Shown here: in pieces, positions 55,144 to 64,000 of the stretch
Layout of the letters: every line of letters starts with the position of its first letter
Position numbering within the stretch: the first letter of the stretch is position 1
Origin: Cryoendolithus antarcticus
Taxonomy: Eukaryota > Ascomycota > Dothideomycetes > Cladosporiales > Cladosporiaceae
Length of the DNA stretch: 64,000 bases
Direction: 5' to 3'
NCBI GenBank assembly: GCA_002077065.1
Contig: NAJO01000008.1
Span: 682,001-746,000, forward strand
Notes under the pieces: model-generated
What the model was told of the DNA's origin: nothing
Databases searched by the model: none
What the model saw: only the letters and a program-made list of their open reading frames with translations
Made by a program: the position numbers and the translations under genes

Positions 55144-57202
55144 ATGGCTTTACCGTTGCGACACGACCTGCACAAGGTCGATACTTCAAGCTTCGATTAC
55201 TCTTACGAGGAGAACGCGACCATCCATCTGCAGGGTGGTATTGTACGTTGCAACGTATATCGCCCGAAAGGCGACGGTCAACATCCTGTTCTGATAACTT
55301 ACGGCCCGTACGGAAAGGATGTACACTACTCGGTCTTCCATCCTCGCTCATTTTCCGAAGTCCCGGACGAACACAAATCACCGCACTCCGCTTGGGAGAC
55401 GCCAGATCCAGGGTTTTGGACTCGTGGCGGCTATGCTATCGTTCGAGCCGACGAGGTCGGCTTAGGTCAATCGCCAGGCGTACTGGATACCATGTCACGA
55501 GATACCAGCCAGGCCTTTGCGGGTGTCATCGAGTGGGCTGCAGACCAGCCCTGGTCGTCTGGTAAGGTCGGTCTCCTTGGAATCAGCTACTACGCTGGAA
55601 GTCAGTGGCGTGTTGCAGCTCGAAGACCACGTGGACTCTGTGCCATTGTACCATGGGAGGGTATGAGCGACTATTATCGTGATAGGTGCCGGCATGGTGG
55701 CATCTTGTCGAATACCTTCATCGACTTCTGGTGGAATCGACAGGTAAGCCAGACTATCATCTCGACTCTCTGCAAGTCTGAACGCGCTCCTGTGCTACTG
55801 TACATGCATCTGCAACCGCGAAACTGCTATGCCGTATCGATGAGAGAGGGCAGGTTAGGCAGCATTCTCTTCATATACATCTCGAAACTCTGAAAGACAC
55901 AGCAATGTGCCCAATCGCTCTCGCCGATGCATGTATCATAGCACATGAGGGTTCGGACTTTCGGAGAAGGAAAGGTACTGCATGGATATTGCGCGGTGAT
56001 TGACTTTTGTATAGGTCCTCAAAAATCAGTACGGTCGACCCGGTCGTGCTGCTAACGGTTGGTGTCCAGACACCATCGAAGGATCACTGGACGACGATAC
56101 TCTGAACAAGAACTGCCACGACCAGACTGTGGAGAATGTTCAAAGCAGCTTCCTCGATGATGACTACTACTCTTCACGAGACTACGACATGGCTGACATC
56201 GAGGTCCCTTTGCTGTCGGTCGGCAATTGGGGAGGCATACTGCTTCACCTCCGCGGTAATGTCGAAGGCTACGTCAACGCCGGGTCGAAGGTGAAGTACC
56301 TACGGTTCATCACCGGCAGACACGATCTACCGTTCTACACTCCCGAGTGTGTCGAGCTACAGAAGAATTTCCTCGATGCCTTCTTGAAAGGTGATGATCC
56401 TAAAGGCTGGTCGAGAGGTGAGCAGCCTCTTGTTGAGTATAAGGTCAGAGTTGGTGATGTAGGATTCAATGACGCTGCAGCTGAAGCCGTCTATCCCACG
56501 AGAAGTGCACCGGCCTGGCCACTGCCCAACACTCAGTACACCAAGTTTTACCTCACCTCATCTCACGAGCTGACTTCCTCACATGACGATGCCATCACAT
56601 CGCAAGGAACTGCATCATTCGAGGCGCTCGGTGACTTGAAGCATTCGCAGTTGGTGTCCTTTACCTCCAAGCCGTTTGATAGCGAAGTCGAGTTCACGGG
56701 CCACATCGTCACTCATCTCAACGTCTCCGTCACAGCACATGAGAACGCCACCAGCACGCCAAGCGACATGGACCTCTTCGTCACTCTCCGACACCTCGAC
56801 TCTACCGGCAAGGAAATCCACTATACTGGAACAGTCGGTGATCCCGTACCCATCACGAAAGGCTGGCTACGCTGTAGTCTGCGCGCCGTCGACACGTCGT
56901 ATCCTCGCCACAAGCCTTGGCTGCCGTACAGGACCTATCGCTCCACGGATCAGCTGCCCGTCAAACCTGGTGAGGTCTATGAAGTAGACGTCGAACTTTG
57001 GCCAACGAATGTTGTGGTTCTGCCGGGTGAGAAACTGGTCTTCGAGGTATCGTCGGGCGACACGCAGGGTGCCGGGCTGTTCGAGCACACTCATCCAAAG
57101 GACAGGAGTGCGGAGAGATTTGCTGGGGTAAATCATGTGCATTTCGGAAATGGAAGGGAGAACTGGGTGATGATGCCTGTCATTCCTGCACCAGGCAAGT
57201 AG
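55144..57202 (+). CDS. CocE/NonD family (X-Pro dipeptidyl-peptidase type) hydrolase
   Basis: Two exons, 55144..55743 and 56015..57202, give 595 residues. The alpha/beta hydrolase core has the nucleophile motif GLLGISYYAGSQW (GxSxxG, near residue 150) and a preceding ADEVGLGQSPG with the oxyanion Tyr region (VLITYGPYGKD). The candidate catalytic acid and base are in the segment GRHDLPFY near residue 270-275 and nearby His residues. The C-terminal beta-jelly-roll (from about residue 360 to the end), with FEVSSGDTQGAGLFEHTHP, is typical of CocE/NonD proteins acting on esters and amides. The single intron is 271 bp, long for this locus. It ends the oxygenase region and could hydrolyse a ring-cleavage product, but this is inference. 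Confidence 0.88.
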
Positions 57203-57676
57203 AGCATTGAAGCGATAATTCAGGACGTGCGCATTCATTGCTGGATCTCACTCATGGCATTGTGCACATTGACTTGATGGCATCAGTTCACGTCCACTTG
57301 AACACCAGACGGGAGTGGATTCATCGTCATAGGCTTGATCTTACTCACACGATTGACAATGCAGGTATTTCTCACTGGTGCGTTCCTTCCGCACCCAAGT
57401 ACCCTAGACAGAAAGCTATTTGTAGTTGCTACCAGTACCGTGTGTAGCAATGGTCATCAACACGGGGCTGTAGCCGCTTCCTCGCTCACTCAAAGTATAA
57501 GCTACAAATGTACACGTGCTCGATTACCTCTACACATCACCATTGCGTGCGACAGACTCACGGCATTGACTCGAACCATCACTATCGGACAACGCTATCT
57601 TCACTACACTGCACAACTACCCGCACGACTACGATAGACCTCAATCCGAGAAGGCACACTGCTCAGAAACGACAAG
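57203..57676. other. Intergenic before the small membrane protein pair
   Basis: 470 bp; no gene supported. Contains the promoter of the first small membrane gene. Confidence 0.35.
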
Positions 57677-58237
57677 ATGGCTTCATCGACCAACACGCAA
57701 GATTTCTGGGAGATCCTTCTGAACATGCATCTCGCACTTTTGACCATCGCGGTCATAATGGCAATCTGCATAGGCATCGTACGTTCGACAGAGAACAAGC
57801 TAAGTGCGTTCGACACCCAGCATTCCTCACTCTCACTACCCTTTGCTGATACAATGCCAGGACTCAAGCCCATTCACCGTCGAAGATTCGGCCTAATCAG
57901 GCTGACTTTCATGTTCCTCGGAACTGATATGCTCGTGTGGTCGCAGATAATGCTCCGAAATGGACTCGGGCCGAAGGATGAAGCATGGCTCTCTACGAAA
58001 CGGACCTTAGAAGGCTGTGGGCTAGCGCTGGGCGCGATGTTGGTTGGACAGGTGGTGACTGGAGTCGGGTATTTGTTGGTGGATCGTTACAAGCGGCGGA
58101 GTCGGGCTGCAGGAGATGTGGAGCAGCAGCAGGAGGAGGCCGTCGTTACGGAGCCGATGGAGGAGCGCGGAATTGAGGCAGTTGATCCGACGGTCTGTGA
58201 GCGTTGTGACAGACCTGTGGAGAAGGCGGAGGCGTAG
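57677..58237 (+). CDS. Small three-helix membrane protein, copy A, unknown
   Basis: Two exons, 57677..57803 and 57861..58237, joined by a 57-bp intron with donor GTGCGT and branch-like GCTGAT near its end; 167 residues. The frame is open through the intron, so an unspliced 186-residue reading is possible, but the intron position is exactly shared with the next gene. Predicted helices are at residues about 15-36 (LALLTIAVIMAICIGIV), 54-75 and 94-118 (ALGAMLVGQVVTGVGYLLV), followed by a basic stretch RYKRRSR and an acidic Gln/Glu-rich tail with a CERC motif. I do not recognise the family. The neighbouring copy B at 58595 is a divergent paralogue in tandem. Confidence 0.7.
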   Translation: MASSTNTQDFWEILLNMHLALLTIAVIMAICIGIVRSTENKLSAFDTQHSSLSLPFADTMPGLKPIHRRRFGLIRLTFMFLGTDMLVWSQIMLRNGLGPKDEAWLSTKRTLEGCGLALGAMLVGQVVTGVGYLLVDRYKRRSRAAGDVEQQQEEAVVTEPMEERGIEAVDPTVCERCDRPVEKAEA

Positions 58238-58594
58238 GGCAAGATGTGGAGGGAGCGGGACCGCAAGGAATGCAGTCAATTTGAGCGACAGTCGGTCTTT
58301 GGCAGAATCTGGTCTGATAGCTTGAATCTCCGAGGGGCCTTCCTTGTAATTTTTGATGGCCTGACTCCGCTTGCTCTTGCTCAGTGGCTTCCCCGAGTGA
58401 CGGCAGGTGACATGAACTTTGCCACTTCCTAGGTAATCCTCTCGTTGGATGTCAACTTTTGCTTGCCGACGTTACGCGAATGTGTTCCCAACCTGGTCAA
58501 CAGCGTCGCGAGCAATCCGTCGGCATAAGCTTCATCCACTTCAGAACAGCATTGTACCACCATCGAAGTTACGAAGCACCAATCGACAAGCATC
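58238..58594. other. Intergenic between tandem membrane paralogues
   Basis: About 360 bp, the promoter for copy B; no gene recognised. Confidence 0.35.
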
Positions 58595-59171
58595 ATGGCC
58601 GAGCAGACAAATGGCCAGGCAGCGTGGGAGGTCTTTATCAACTCCCACCTCATGATCCTCACAATCGGAGGCCTTGGCCTCTCACGGATCTATTCCACTC
58701 GTTGGGTGCAGCGACAACCCGGTATGTGGATCCTCAGCCGCCCTCGTCCTGCAACGAAGCGACCATCCGACTCGATCAGAAATTACGTTCCTACCCATCA
58801 GACCCTTCACGACCACTGGGCTCGTCTGGTGCAGCATAATCGACACCGTCGTGGTGTATTTGGTCTTGATATCGTTTGGCGTGCTACCCACCTTTGTGGC
58901 ATGGGAGACTACGGTCAGTATTGTGGCGCAGTGCGGGTTTCTCTTCGGGTTCTTTGTGTTAGGGTAGGTGATGATGGCGTTGGAATGGAGAATTTTGGCT
59001 CGCCGCAGGCAACGTGCGAGCGCTGACGACCGTCATGAGCAGCAGCAGCAGAGGCAGATCATGGTACAGCGAGTGAAGGGGGGAGAGGTAGTGATAGAGG
59101 TCGTGGAGTGCCTCTGCTGCAAGAGAAGGGGATGTTGCAGAAACGGGGAGGCGGTCTCGAGGGAGGAGTAA
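58595..59171 (+). CDS. Small three-helix membrane protein, copy B, with in-frame TAG
   Basis: Exon 1 58595..58721 is 127 nt, exactly the length of copy A exon 1, and ends in the same phase; exon 2 begins at 58780. The predicted helices match copy A by position (residues about 14-31, 57-78, 88-104). The frame then meets TAG at 58965-58967, codon 105, where copy A has CAG (Gln106). After it the same frame continues for 67 codons with VMMALEWRILARRRQRASAD, a Gln-rich tail and a CLCC motif, paralleling copy A's basic stretch, Gln/Glu tail and CERC. A 45-bp GT-AG intron (58964..59008, donor GTAGGT, acceptor CGCAG) would remove the stop in frame and give 157 residues; otherwise 104 residues or a decaying gene. 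Confidence 0.55.
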
Positions 59172-60059
59172 GACCTGATAACTAGTACGGAGGGGACGTG
59201 AATGGAGCGGAGATCAATGGTTGGTGTTATTGAGAAGCAGAACTCGTGACCGGGTCACCGCAAATGTTGAGCTTTCATCGACTTACTCTCGGACTCTGCC
59301 GCATGTTGTGTCAGCACTCTTGTCGGCGTGGCAGCTTTCCATGTTGCCATGGTGGATACATGTATGTCTCACGACCTTGAACCTCATTGCGACTGCACCG
59401 AGCGTGTGCGTCCATGGAACTTTGTTTCAGCTGAGAGTGTGCTGCACTCGACCAACGTTGAAACAAGTCGCTCTCCACGGACGTGCGATAATCATTACAC
59501 CGCTCTGACGCAGTAGACATGAGCAACACCCGGCTCTTACCGCCCTTGAGGCGCTGAAGCCTATCGAAAGTGGAACTTTGGAAGCGCGAAGGTATGACGA
59601 TGGTGTTCTCGCATGAGCATCAGGTCTGCAGAGAAGCTCCTGGAAACACGGAGTCCAGGAATGAAGCCCTCCGTGTCTCGGGCAGATTGGGCGCACATCA
59701 TTCCGCGTCTACTACTCAGAACTGTGCTCGTGAACATAACCTCTTGTAATCGAGTGCAACAGTGACGTGGACCGCATGTAAGCTGAGAATTATGGCTCCA
59801 TCGCAAATGCATGGTGGAATTGTTCGGTTCAGCGTGCAATGCGGTGAGAACAAAGCGGTGCTCACCCGTGTCAGCCAAGCTCCGCCCCACAAGCCACTCG
59901 CGGCGGCTGCGGGTCGCCCCTTGCTCGTGCAAGGGCTGATTCAGGCTCAAAGGGCCAGGTGTCCTTAATAAAGCCCGCTGCCTCCCTCTCGCAACCTGTC
60001 CTTTTCGCCCCTCCAGTCGGCTCCGTCCTAATGCAGAGCATCCACTGCAGGCAACCACC
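59172..60059. other. Intergenic and hacA leader
   Basis: About 0.89 kb before the hacA start codon; no gene supported. The final part is the long leader of hacA, with an overlapping uORF at 60031-60111. Confidence 0.45.
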
Positions 60060-60111
60060 ATGGAGACCACCACAAAACTGTTCTCGACATCCGTCGATTC
60101 TATTTCCTTAG
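60031..60111 (+). promoter_or_regulatory. Overlapping uORF in the hacA leader
   Basis: An ATG at 60031 opens a 26-codon frame (plus TAG at 60109-60111) that overlaps the hacA start codon at 60060 in a different frame. Ribosomes starting here could not initiate hacA without leaky scanning. Upstream frames and leader truncation are known regulatory features of fungal hacA mRNAs. Confidence 0.6.
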
Positions 60112-61331
60112 CACTCGACACGATGATTTCCGACACACCACAATACCTCAAAATGGAGGATCTCCAACAACAAGAGACCTCACCCACACCCACCATGACC
60201 GATTCCAACTCACAAACGCCCCCGCCCGCCGTCATAGTCCGCTCGATCCCTGCTAAGAAGCGGAAGTCATGGGGTCAGGAACTGCCTGAGCCCAAGACTG
60301 CTTTGCCTCCTCGTAAGCGCGCCAAGACCGACGACGAGAAGGAGCAGAGGCGGATTGAGCGGATCAAGCGCAACCGGGCAGCGGCGCACAACTCGAGGGA
60401 GCGCAAGCGACAGGAGACTGATAATCTCGCTGTCTTGCTCGCGCACGCGAACGCAAAACTCGATGCGTACCACAAGCTGCATGGCCCGTTGCCAGCGAGT
60501 GTGGTGTTGCCTGAAGTGACACTGTGTATGGAGGCTGAAGAGTATGTCTTACTGTGCCTCGCCAGCCGAGGCTAGGATGCGACCGCGGATCGAACAAGTG
60601 CTAACGTACACTCCAGCGAACCTACACCAGCTCCATCACACGCAGCCTCACGACTATCATACGACACCGCCGGCTCTCCCACATCACCAGCCGACACCGT
60701 CATGAGCGCCTCGCCCATGATAAAACGAGAAGCAGCCATGGATCTACCCCTCTCCGACCTCCCCCTCTTCGACCTCCTAAACCCCAAATCCGCCTCCCTT
60801 CCCCACAACCTCGACGCGATGCAACATTCTGCCGCAATGTTGTCCGACCTGCAGTGTCCGTCGAGCCCACGGGAGGGGAGGAGTGCGATCCCGCCACCCT
60901 CCTCCATCAACAGCCAAATCCAAAACTCCACCAGCCAATCTTCTCCCTCTCCGACCTCATGGTGGAGCAACCTCATCCTCCACCTCCTAGCCTCCCAACT
61001 TCGACTCTGCTACCAGACGCTCCTTACGGGTATCTGGATGGCTTCTCCCTCGAGAACGACACGTATGATGCAGGCTTCGGCAGCTCGTATGTCGACGCGG
61101 ACTTCACGTTTGACGAGTTCCTCAATGAGGAGCCGATTTCTTTTGCGGTCGACCAGGCCGCTGGCGCAGCTTAGTGCAGCGACGGGCTTGGTCGGACCTG
61201 CGAGGGAGGATCGGTCTGATTTGAGAGTTTCGTCGAATGGGGATGACAGCGCGACTAGCGGGCGTCGGGGGTTGCAGGGTACGAGTCTGGTGAGAGAGAA
61301 GGCCAATGAGGCAGATGATGCCGGGTCATGA
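60060..61331 (+). CDS. hacA: HacA/Hac1 unfolded protein response bZIP factor
   Basis: Exon 1 60060..60541 and exon 2 from 60617 are joined by a conventional 75-bp intron. The segment KKRKSWGQELPEPKTALPPR with RKRAKTDDEKEQRRIERIKR and NRAAAHNSRERKR (residues 105-117) is the diagnostic HacA start and basic region, followed by a short leucine zipper. Without further processing the frame runs to 61331 (398 residues). A 20-nt unconventional intron at 60852-60871 would shift to the frame ending at 61174: exon sum 482+558-20 is 1020 nt, 339 residues, ending FTFDEFLNEEPISFAVDQAA, an acidic/aromatic activation-like tail. HacA turns on chaperone and ER-associated genes when Ire1 removes the intron during ER stress. 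Both frames show coding character, as expected for the switch. Confidence 0.9.
60852..60871 (+). promoter_or_regulatory. Predicted Ire1-type unconventional intron of hacA
   Basis: The 5' site CTG|CAGT sits in a 7-nt loop (60849-60855) closed by GAC/GTC (60846-60848 with 60856-60858), matching the CNG|CNG loop of Ire1 substrates. The 3' cut after 60871 sits in a second 7-nt loop closed by CCC/GGG (60866-60868 with 60876-60878), though this loop departs from the consensus. The length of 20 nt equals that reported for Aspergillus and Trichoderma homologues and switches the frame from the 61331 stop to the 61174 stop. Confidence 0.65.
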
Positions 61332-61658
61332 TGGCGTTTGGAGGGATTGGGGCTACAACTAGGATAGCTTGGTCTACCTTGTGTACCAATATGAATGAAA
61401 AGTCGATTGGTACCTCATCTGTGTTCAGCTTTGTCTATTGATATGATCCCCCTGTCCCTCGCACGAAGCAGTCTCGATACCCCTCTGCTTGCTCGCATAT
61501 CATACCGGATGCCCTGCCTCACGTGTATGTTGATAGAGCATATCGTCATGGCAGTCGCGTTCAGACGCGCCGACCTCTGACATGTGATCATTACTTCCAC
61601 CCAGTCCTACTTGCCGTATCACCTACAATATCTTCACCCATGCCTCCCAGACCTTATC
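61332..61658. other. Intergenic hacA / seipin
   Basis: 330 bp without a supported feature, including the 3' region of hacA and the promoter of the seipin gene. Confidence 0.35.
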
Positions 61659-62989
61659 ATGGCTCTCACTCCGACCAAAGACGAGACAGAGGATGACGAA
61701 CAAGGTCTCATCGCTTCCACAATCGTAACCCCTGCCCCACGTCCACCGAGCATCTCATTTACATCCTGACGCAGTGCTAGGATCTTGCACTCACTCCTAT
61801 ACGACCCTTCATCTCACGGCCTGCTCTGCGCACATACCTCAAGACCTTCCTGCTACTGAGCACCGCCCTTGTGCTGTTTGCAGCGGCTTGCACGGCTTAC
61901 GCAACCTTCTACTGGAATTACGTACCTGCGCTTGGGTTTGAGCGGGAGGCGTGGCTGCAGTTCGATGATGTACACGGAACGTTCGCTGATATCAGGAGGG
62001 AAGGGAACGGTGAAGCTGGACTGGTAAAAGGGACAGTGACGCATCCATGGGCTGAGGTGGACTTGAGGGGAGAGGTAGTCAGTCAACAAGGCTACGATGT
62101 GGTGATTGAGGTCACAATGCCACGCACACAAGGCAACAGGGAGGCAGGAAACTGGATGCTAGATGTCTCGCTCCTCGCATCGCCAACGCGGACTTCTGGT
62201 GACTCCGAGGTCCTTGCCCGAAGTCGAAGACCAGCGATCATGACCTATCGCTCCTCGCCCACGGAGCTGGTACACAGGCTTGCAAGCCTGCCGCGATCAC
62301 TTGTTTCAACGCAGCAAAGCGAGGCTGAGACGCTCGTGCTTCCGGTGTTTGACCAAGTGAGCTTCCCAAAGGGTACCGCGAATCTGCCCTCCACTCTGCG
62401 ACTCGAGCTGCAGAGTCCACGCAGACTGGAGATCTACGCCGTCCTCGTCAAGTTTCGAGCTCGCTTCCGAGGCCTGCGATGGCTAATGTACAACCACCGC
62501 ATCCTATCAGCATTTATCTTCACATCTGCGTTCTGGGGCGTGGAGGTCGTGGTAGCGGGCATAGTATGGCTGCTCGTTGCTTCGAAACTCGGCGGTTCTA
62601 GCGAGAAAGTGCATAGTAGTAAGACGGAGCAGCGAGGACGCATCAAGCACGAGCACGACGACGATGATGGTGGAGTGGGCATGTCTGACGCGGAGCGCCA
62701 ATTCCCCACGCTCTCCAGTCAAGCGCCTTTACGCTATCGCGCTGTAAAGGTTGAGGGGCCCGGCGTCGTGAAGATCGAGGCAGAGGAGGAGATCTCAGTG
62801 CAGGACTTGCGGGATGCTCTGCCTGTGGGTGGGGAAGCTGACGACGAGGACGAAGACGCAGATCTTTTCTTGGACTCGGGTATTGGGACGAGTCTGGAGA
62901 GTAGTAACACGCGGCCTGGAGGCAGTGTGCGGAAACGGCGGAGCAAAGAGAGTGGGCCGCCGGGACCCGTGGGCGATGGGGGATGGTAG
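61659..62989 (+). CDS. SEI1: Seipin, lipid droplet biogenesis protein
   Basis: Two exons, 61659..61724 and 61781..62989, give 424 residues. The first exon encodes an acidic cytosolic stub (TKDETEDDEQGLIAST) and the second starts with the first transmembrane helix (LLLSTALVLFAAACTAYATFY), then the luminal seipin domain with Asn/Trp-containing YWNYVPA and AEVDLRGEVVSQQGYDVVIE, then PSTLRLELQSPRRLEIYAVL and a second transmembrane helix (FWGVEVVVAGIVWLLVA). The luminal beta-sandwich forms the ER ring at lipid-droplet contact sites. The C-terminal cytosolic tail (about residues 325-424) is a disordered acidic region; fungal seipins are often longer than yeast's 285 residues. The intron removes a segment containing the TGA stop of the unspliced frame. 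Confidence 0.87.
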
Positions 62990-63085
62990 GTAGATGAAGC
63001 ATGAACTTCGGCTCAGCGCACACAACACTTCCTTCGCACCGTCTACGCAAATCTTACAGCCCCTCCATCCCATCCCATCCCCCTT

Positions 63086-64000
63086 TTATAACCCAACGCT
63101 CCGCCCGGCTTCCCCAAGCACCTCCCACACCCTCCCCGGCAATTTCCACCGAATCAACCCAGCAAACGTCATGACATCCCCAGCCATGCCCTTGAACTCG
63201 TCCACAAGCCTCCCATTACCTTCCGTTCTCATATCCATAGCCCTCAAATGCGCGACCTGATTGGCGGTACCGATCATAGCCCAGATCATAGCGTGACCAA
63301 TGGTGTTGGCGAGAACAACAGGCGAGCGGTTGAAGCCCGCGGCTTTGGCGCGGATGGCTGTTGTGTTGCTGTTGGTGGAGAGGGGGAGGATGTCGGATGT
63401 GCGGATATACTATAAGGGGGGTTTGTTAGTGGACTATGGGGACAAAAGAGGGGAGGGACTTGGACGTACATCGATCGCGTTGGCCCATTGGCCTTGTTCT
63501 AGAGCGTTACGGGCGTCTGCTAGCAGGAGCAAGACATTGCAGGAATCACGCGTTATGACGCTGAGCTTGCTGGAGTATTGGTGGTTGCTGAAGTAGAGGT
63601 TTCGGAAGTTTGCGGCTAGCTGCACGGGATCGTCGACGGCTGTTAGGCTTAGACTGCCTTGGGCGGCTTGTTGGTCGTTGTCTTGCTGACGTGGGCGTAG
63701 GGGTGTGAGTTTCTGCGGTTGCTCGCCGAGCTCGGTTGTTAACGCGAGGGAAACGGCTTGGTTCACGATTTGCATCACTTTATCGTAGTCCTGGGCTAGG
63801 TGGAAGAGGAGCGCGGCGTCAGTAGTGCGGGTCTGGTCTTCGGCTGTGCGAGCTGCGACGAGGGTGATGTGGCGCATGAAGTCTTCTTCGCTGTCGAGAC
63901 CGATCAAGCTGAGGCGGGATTCGATAGAGCCTGGTATGCGCTGACCGTCGGTGCGAATATCGCCAAGGAGGGAGGCGAAGTCACGGGTCTCAAGGACGAG
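63086..64000 (-). CDS. NIC96: Nucleoporin Nic96/Nup93, C-terminal part (partial)
   Basis: The gene enters from beyond the right edge and ends here. Exon 64000..63470 is open and in frame from base 64000, and a 60-bp intron leads to exon 63409..63086. The two exons give 284 residues of the Nic96/Nup93 helical domain: RNLYFSNHQYSSKLSVITRD with SCNVLLLLADARNALEQGQW, and IRAKAAGFNRSPVVLANTIG and LIRWKLPGRVWEVLGEAGRS at the end. Nic96 is an inner-ring scaffold protein of the nuclear pore complex. The intron's 3' side is a pyrimidine-rich CCCCTTATAG. The 5' portion and start lie outside the window. Confidence 0.92.

Noticed and set aside
57677..58237. Reading copy A as intronless (186 residues)
   Set aside because: The frame is open, but donor GTGCGT, branch GCTGAT and acceptor CCAG are good, and splicing makes exon 1 identical in length and phase to copy B exon 1.
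60702..61331. Separate gene starting at ATG 60702
   Set aside because: It is the in-frame continuation of hacA exon 2 after the conventional intron, not an independent gene.
1..64000. CRISPR array, operon-type ribosome binding sites, bacterial origin
   Set aside because: The window is eukaryotic nuclear DNA with spliceosomal introns; no regularly spaced repeats were seen.

Overview
The window is nuclear DNA of a filamentous ascomycete. Genes are dense on both strands, introns are short (about 45-70 bp) with GT..AG borders and a CTNAY-like branch point, and most products are conserved eukaryotic proteins. Fungal-only families (2EXR, C2H2/Zn2Cys6 regulators, HacA-type bZIP, NST1) point to Pezizomycotina. 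A dothideomycete is my best guess from general impression, but nothing seen here proves it. All gene models were made by hand, choosing splice sites that keep the reading frame and known family motifs.

Layout. 0.9-12.1 kb: phosphofructokinase, a CAX Ca2+/H+ exchanger with a giant loop, ESCRT-III Did2, IMP 5'-nucleotidase Isn1, Mediator Med17. 12.3-16.5 kb: tRNA dihydrouridine synthase Dus4 between two unrelated-looking 2EXR proteins. 16.7-25.1 kb: NST1, Rho2 GTPase, an unknown 194-aa protein, TRAPPC12-like TPR protein. 25.4-40.1 kb: acetolactate synthase Ilv2, ATP synthase subunit h, TFIIB, an alpha/beta hydrolase, a CHZ1-like histone chaperone, ESCRT-II Vps22, ribosomal protein uL30 (Rpl7), a VPS9-domain Rab5 exchange factor. 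40.4-42.5 kb: autophagic lipase Atg15. 60.0-64.0 kb: HacA/Hac1 unfolded-protein-response bZIP, seipin, and the C-terminal part of Nic96 running off the right edge.

The accessory stretch is 42.7-57.2 kb: FAD phenol-hydroxylase-like monooxygenase, divergent P450, cupin, extradiol (VOC) dioxygenase with an intact His-His-Glu triad, a C2H2+Zn2Cys6 regulator, a divergent regulator-like protein without a DNA-binding domain, and a CocE/NonD hydrolase. I infer a regulated cluster for aromatic ring hydroxylation, meta-cleavage and hydrolysis, which is unusual in fungi.

Directly after it (57.7-59.2 kb) lies a tandem pair of small three-helix membrane proteins with an identically placed first intron. 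In the second copy a glutamine codon of the first is replaced by an in-frame TAG, yet the downstream reading frame is preserved; a 45-bp in-frame intron, RNA editing, readthrough or recent decay could explain it. Other highlights are the Ire1-type 20-nt intron and overlapping uORF of hacA, two probable GC-AG introns (ATP14, CHZ1-like), and a pair of dispersed repeats.
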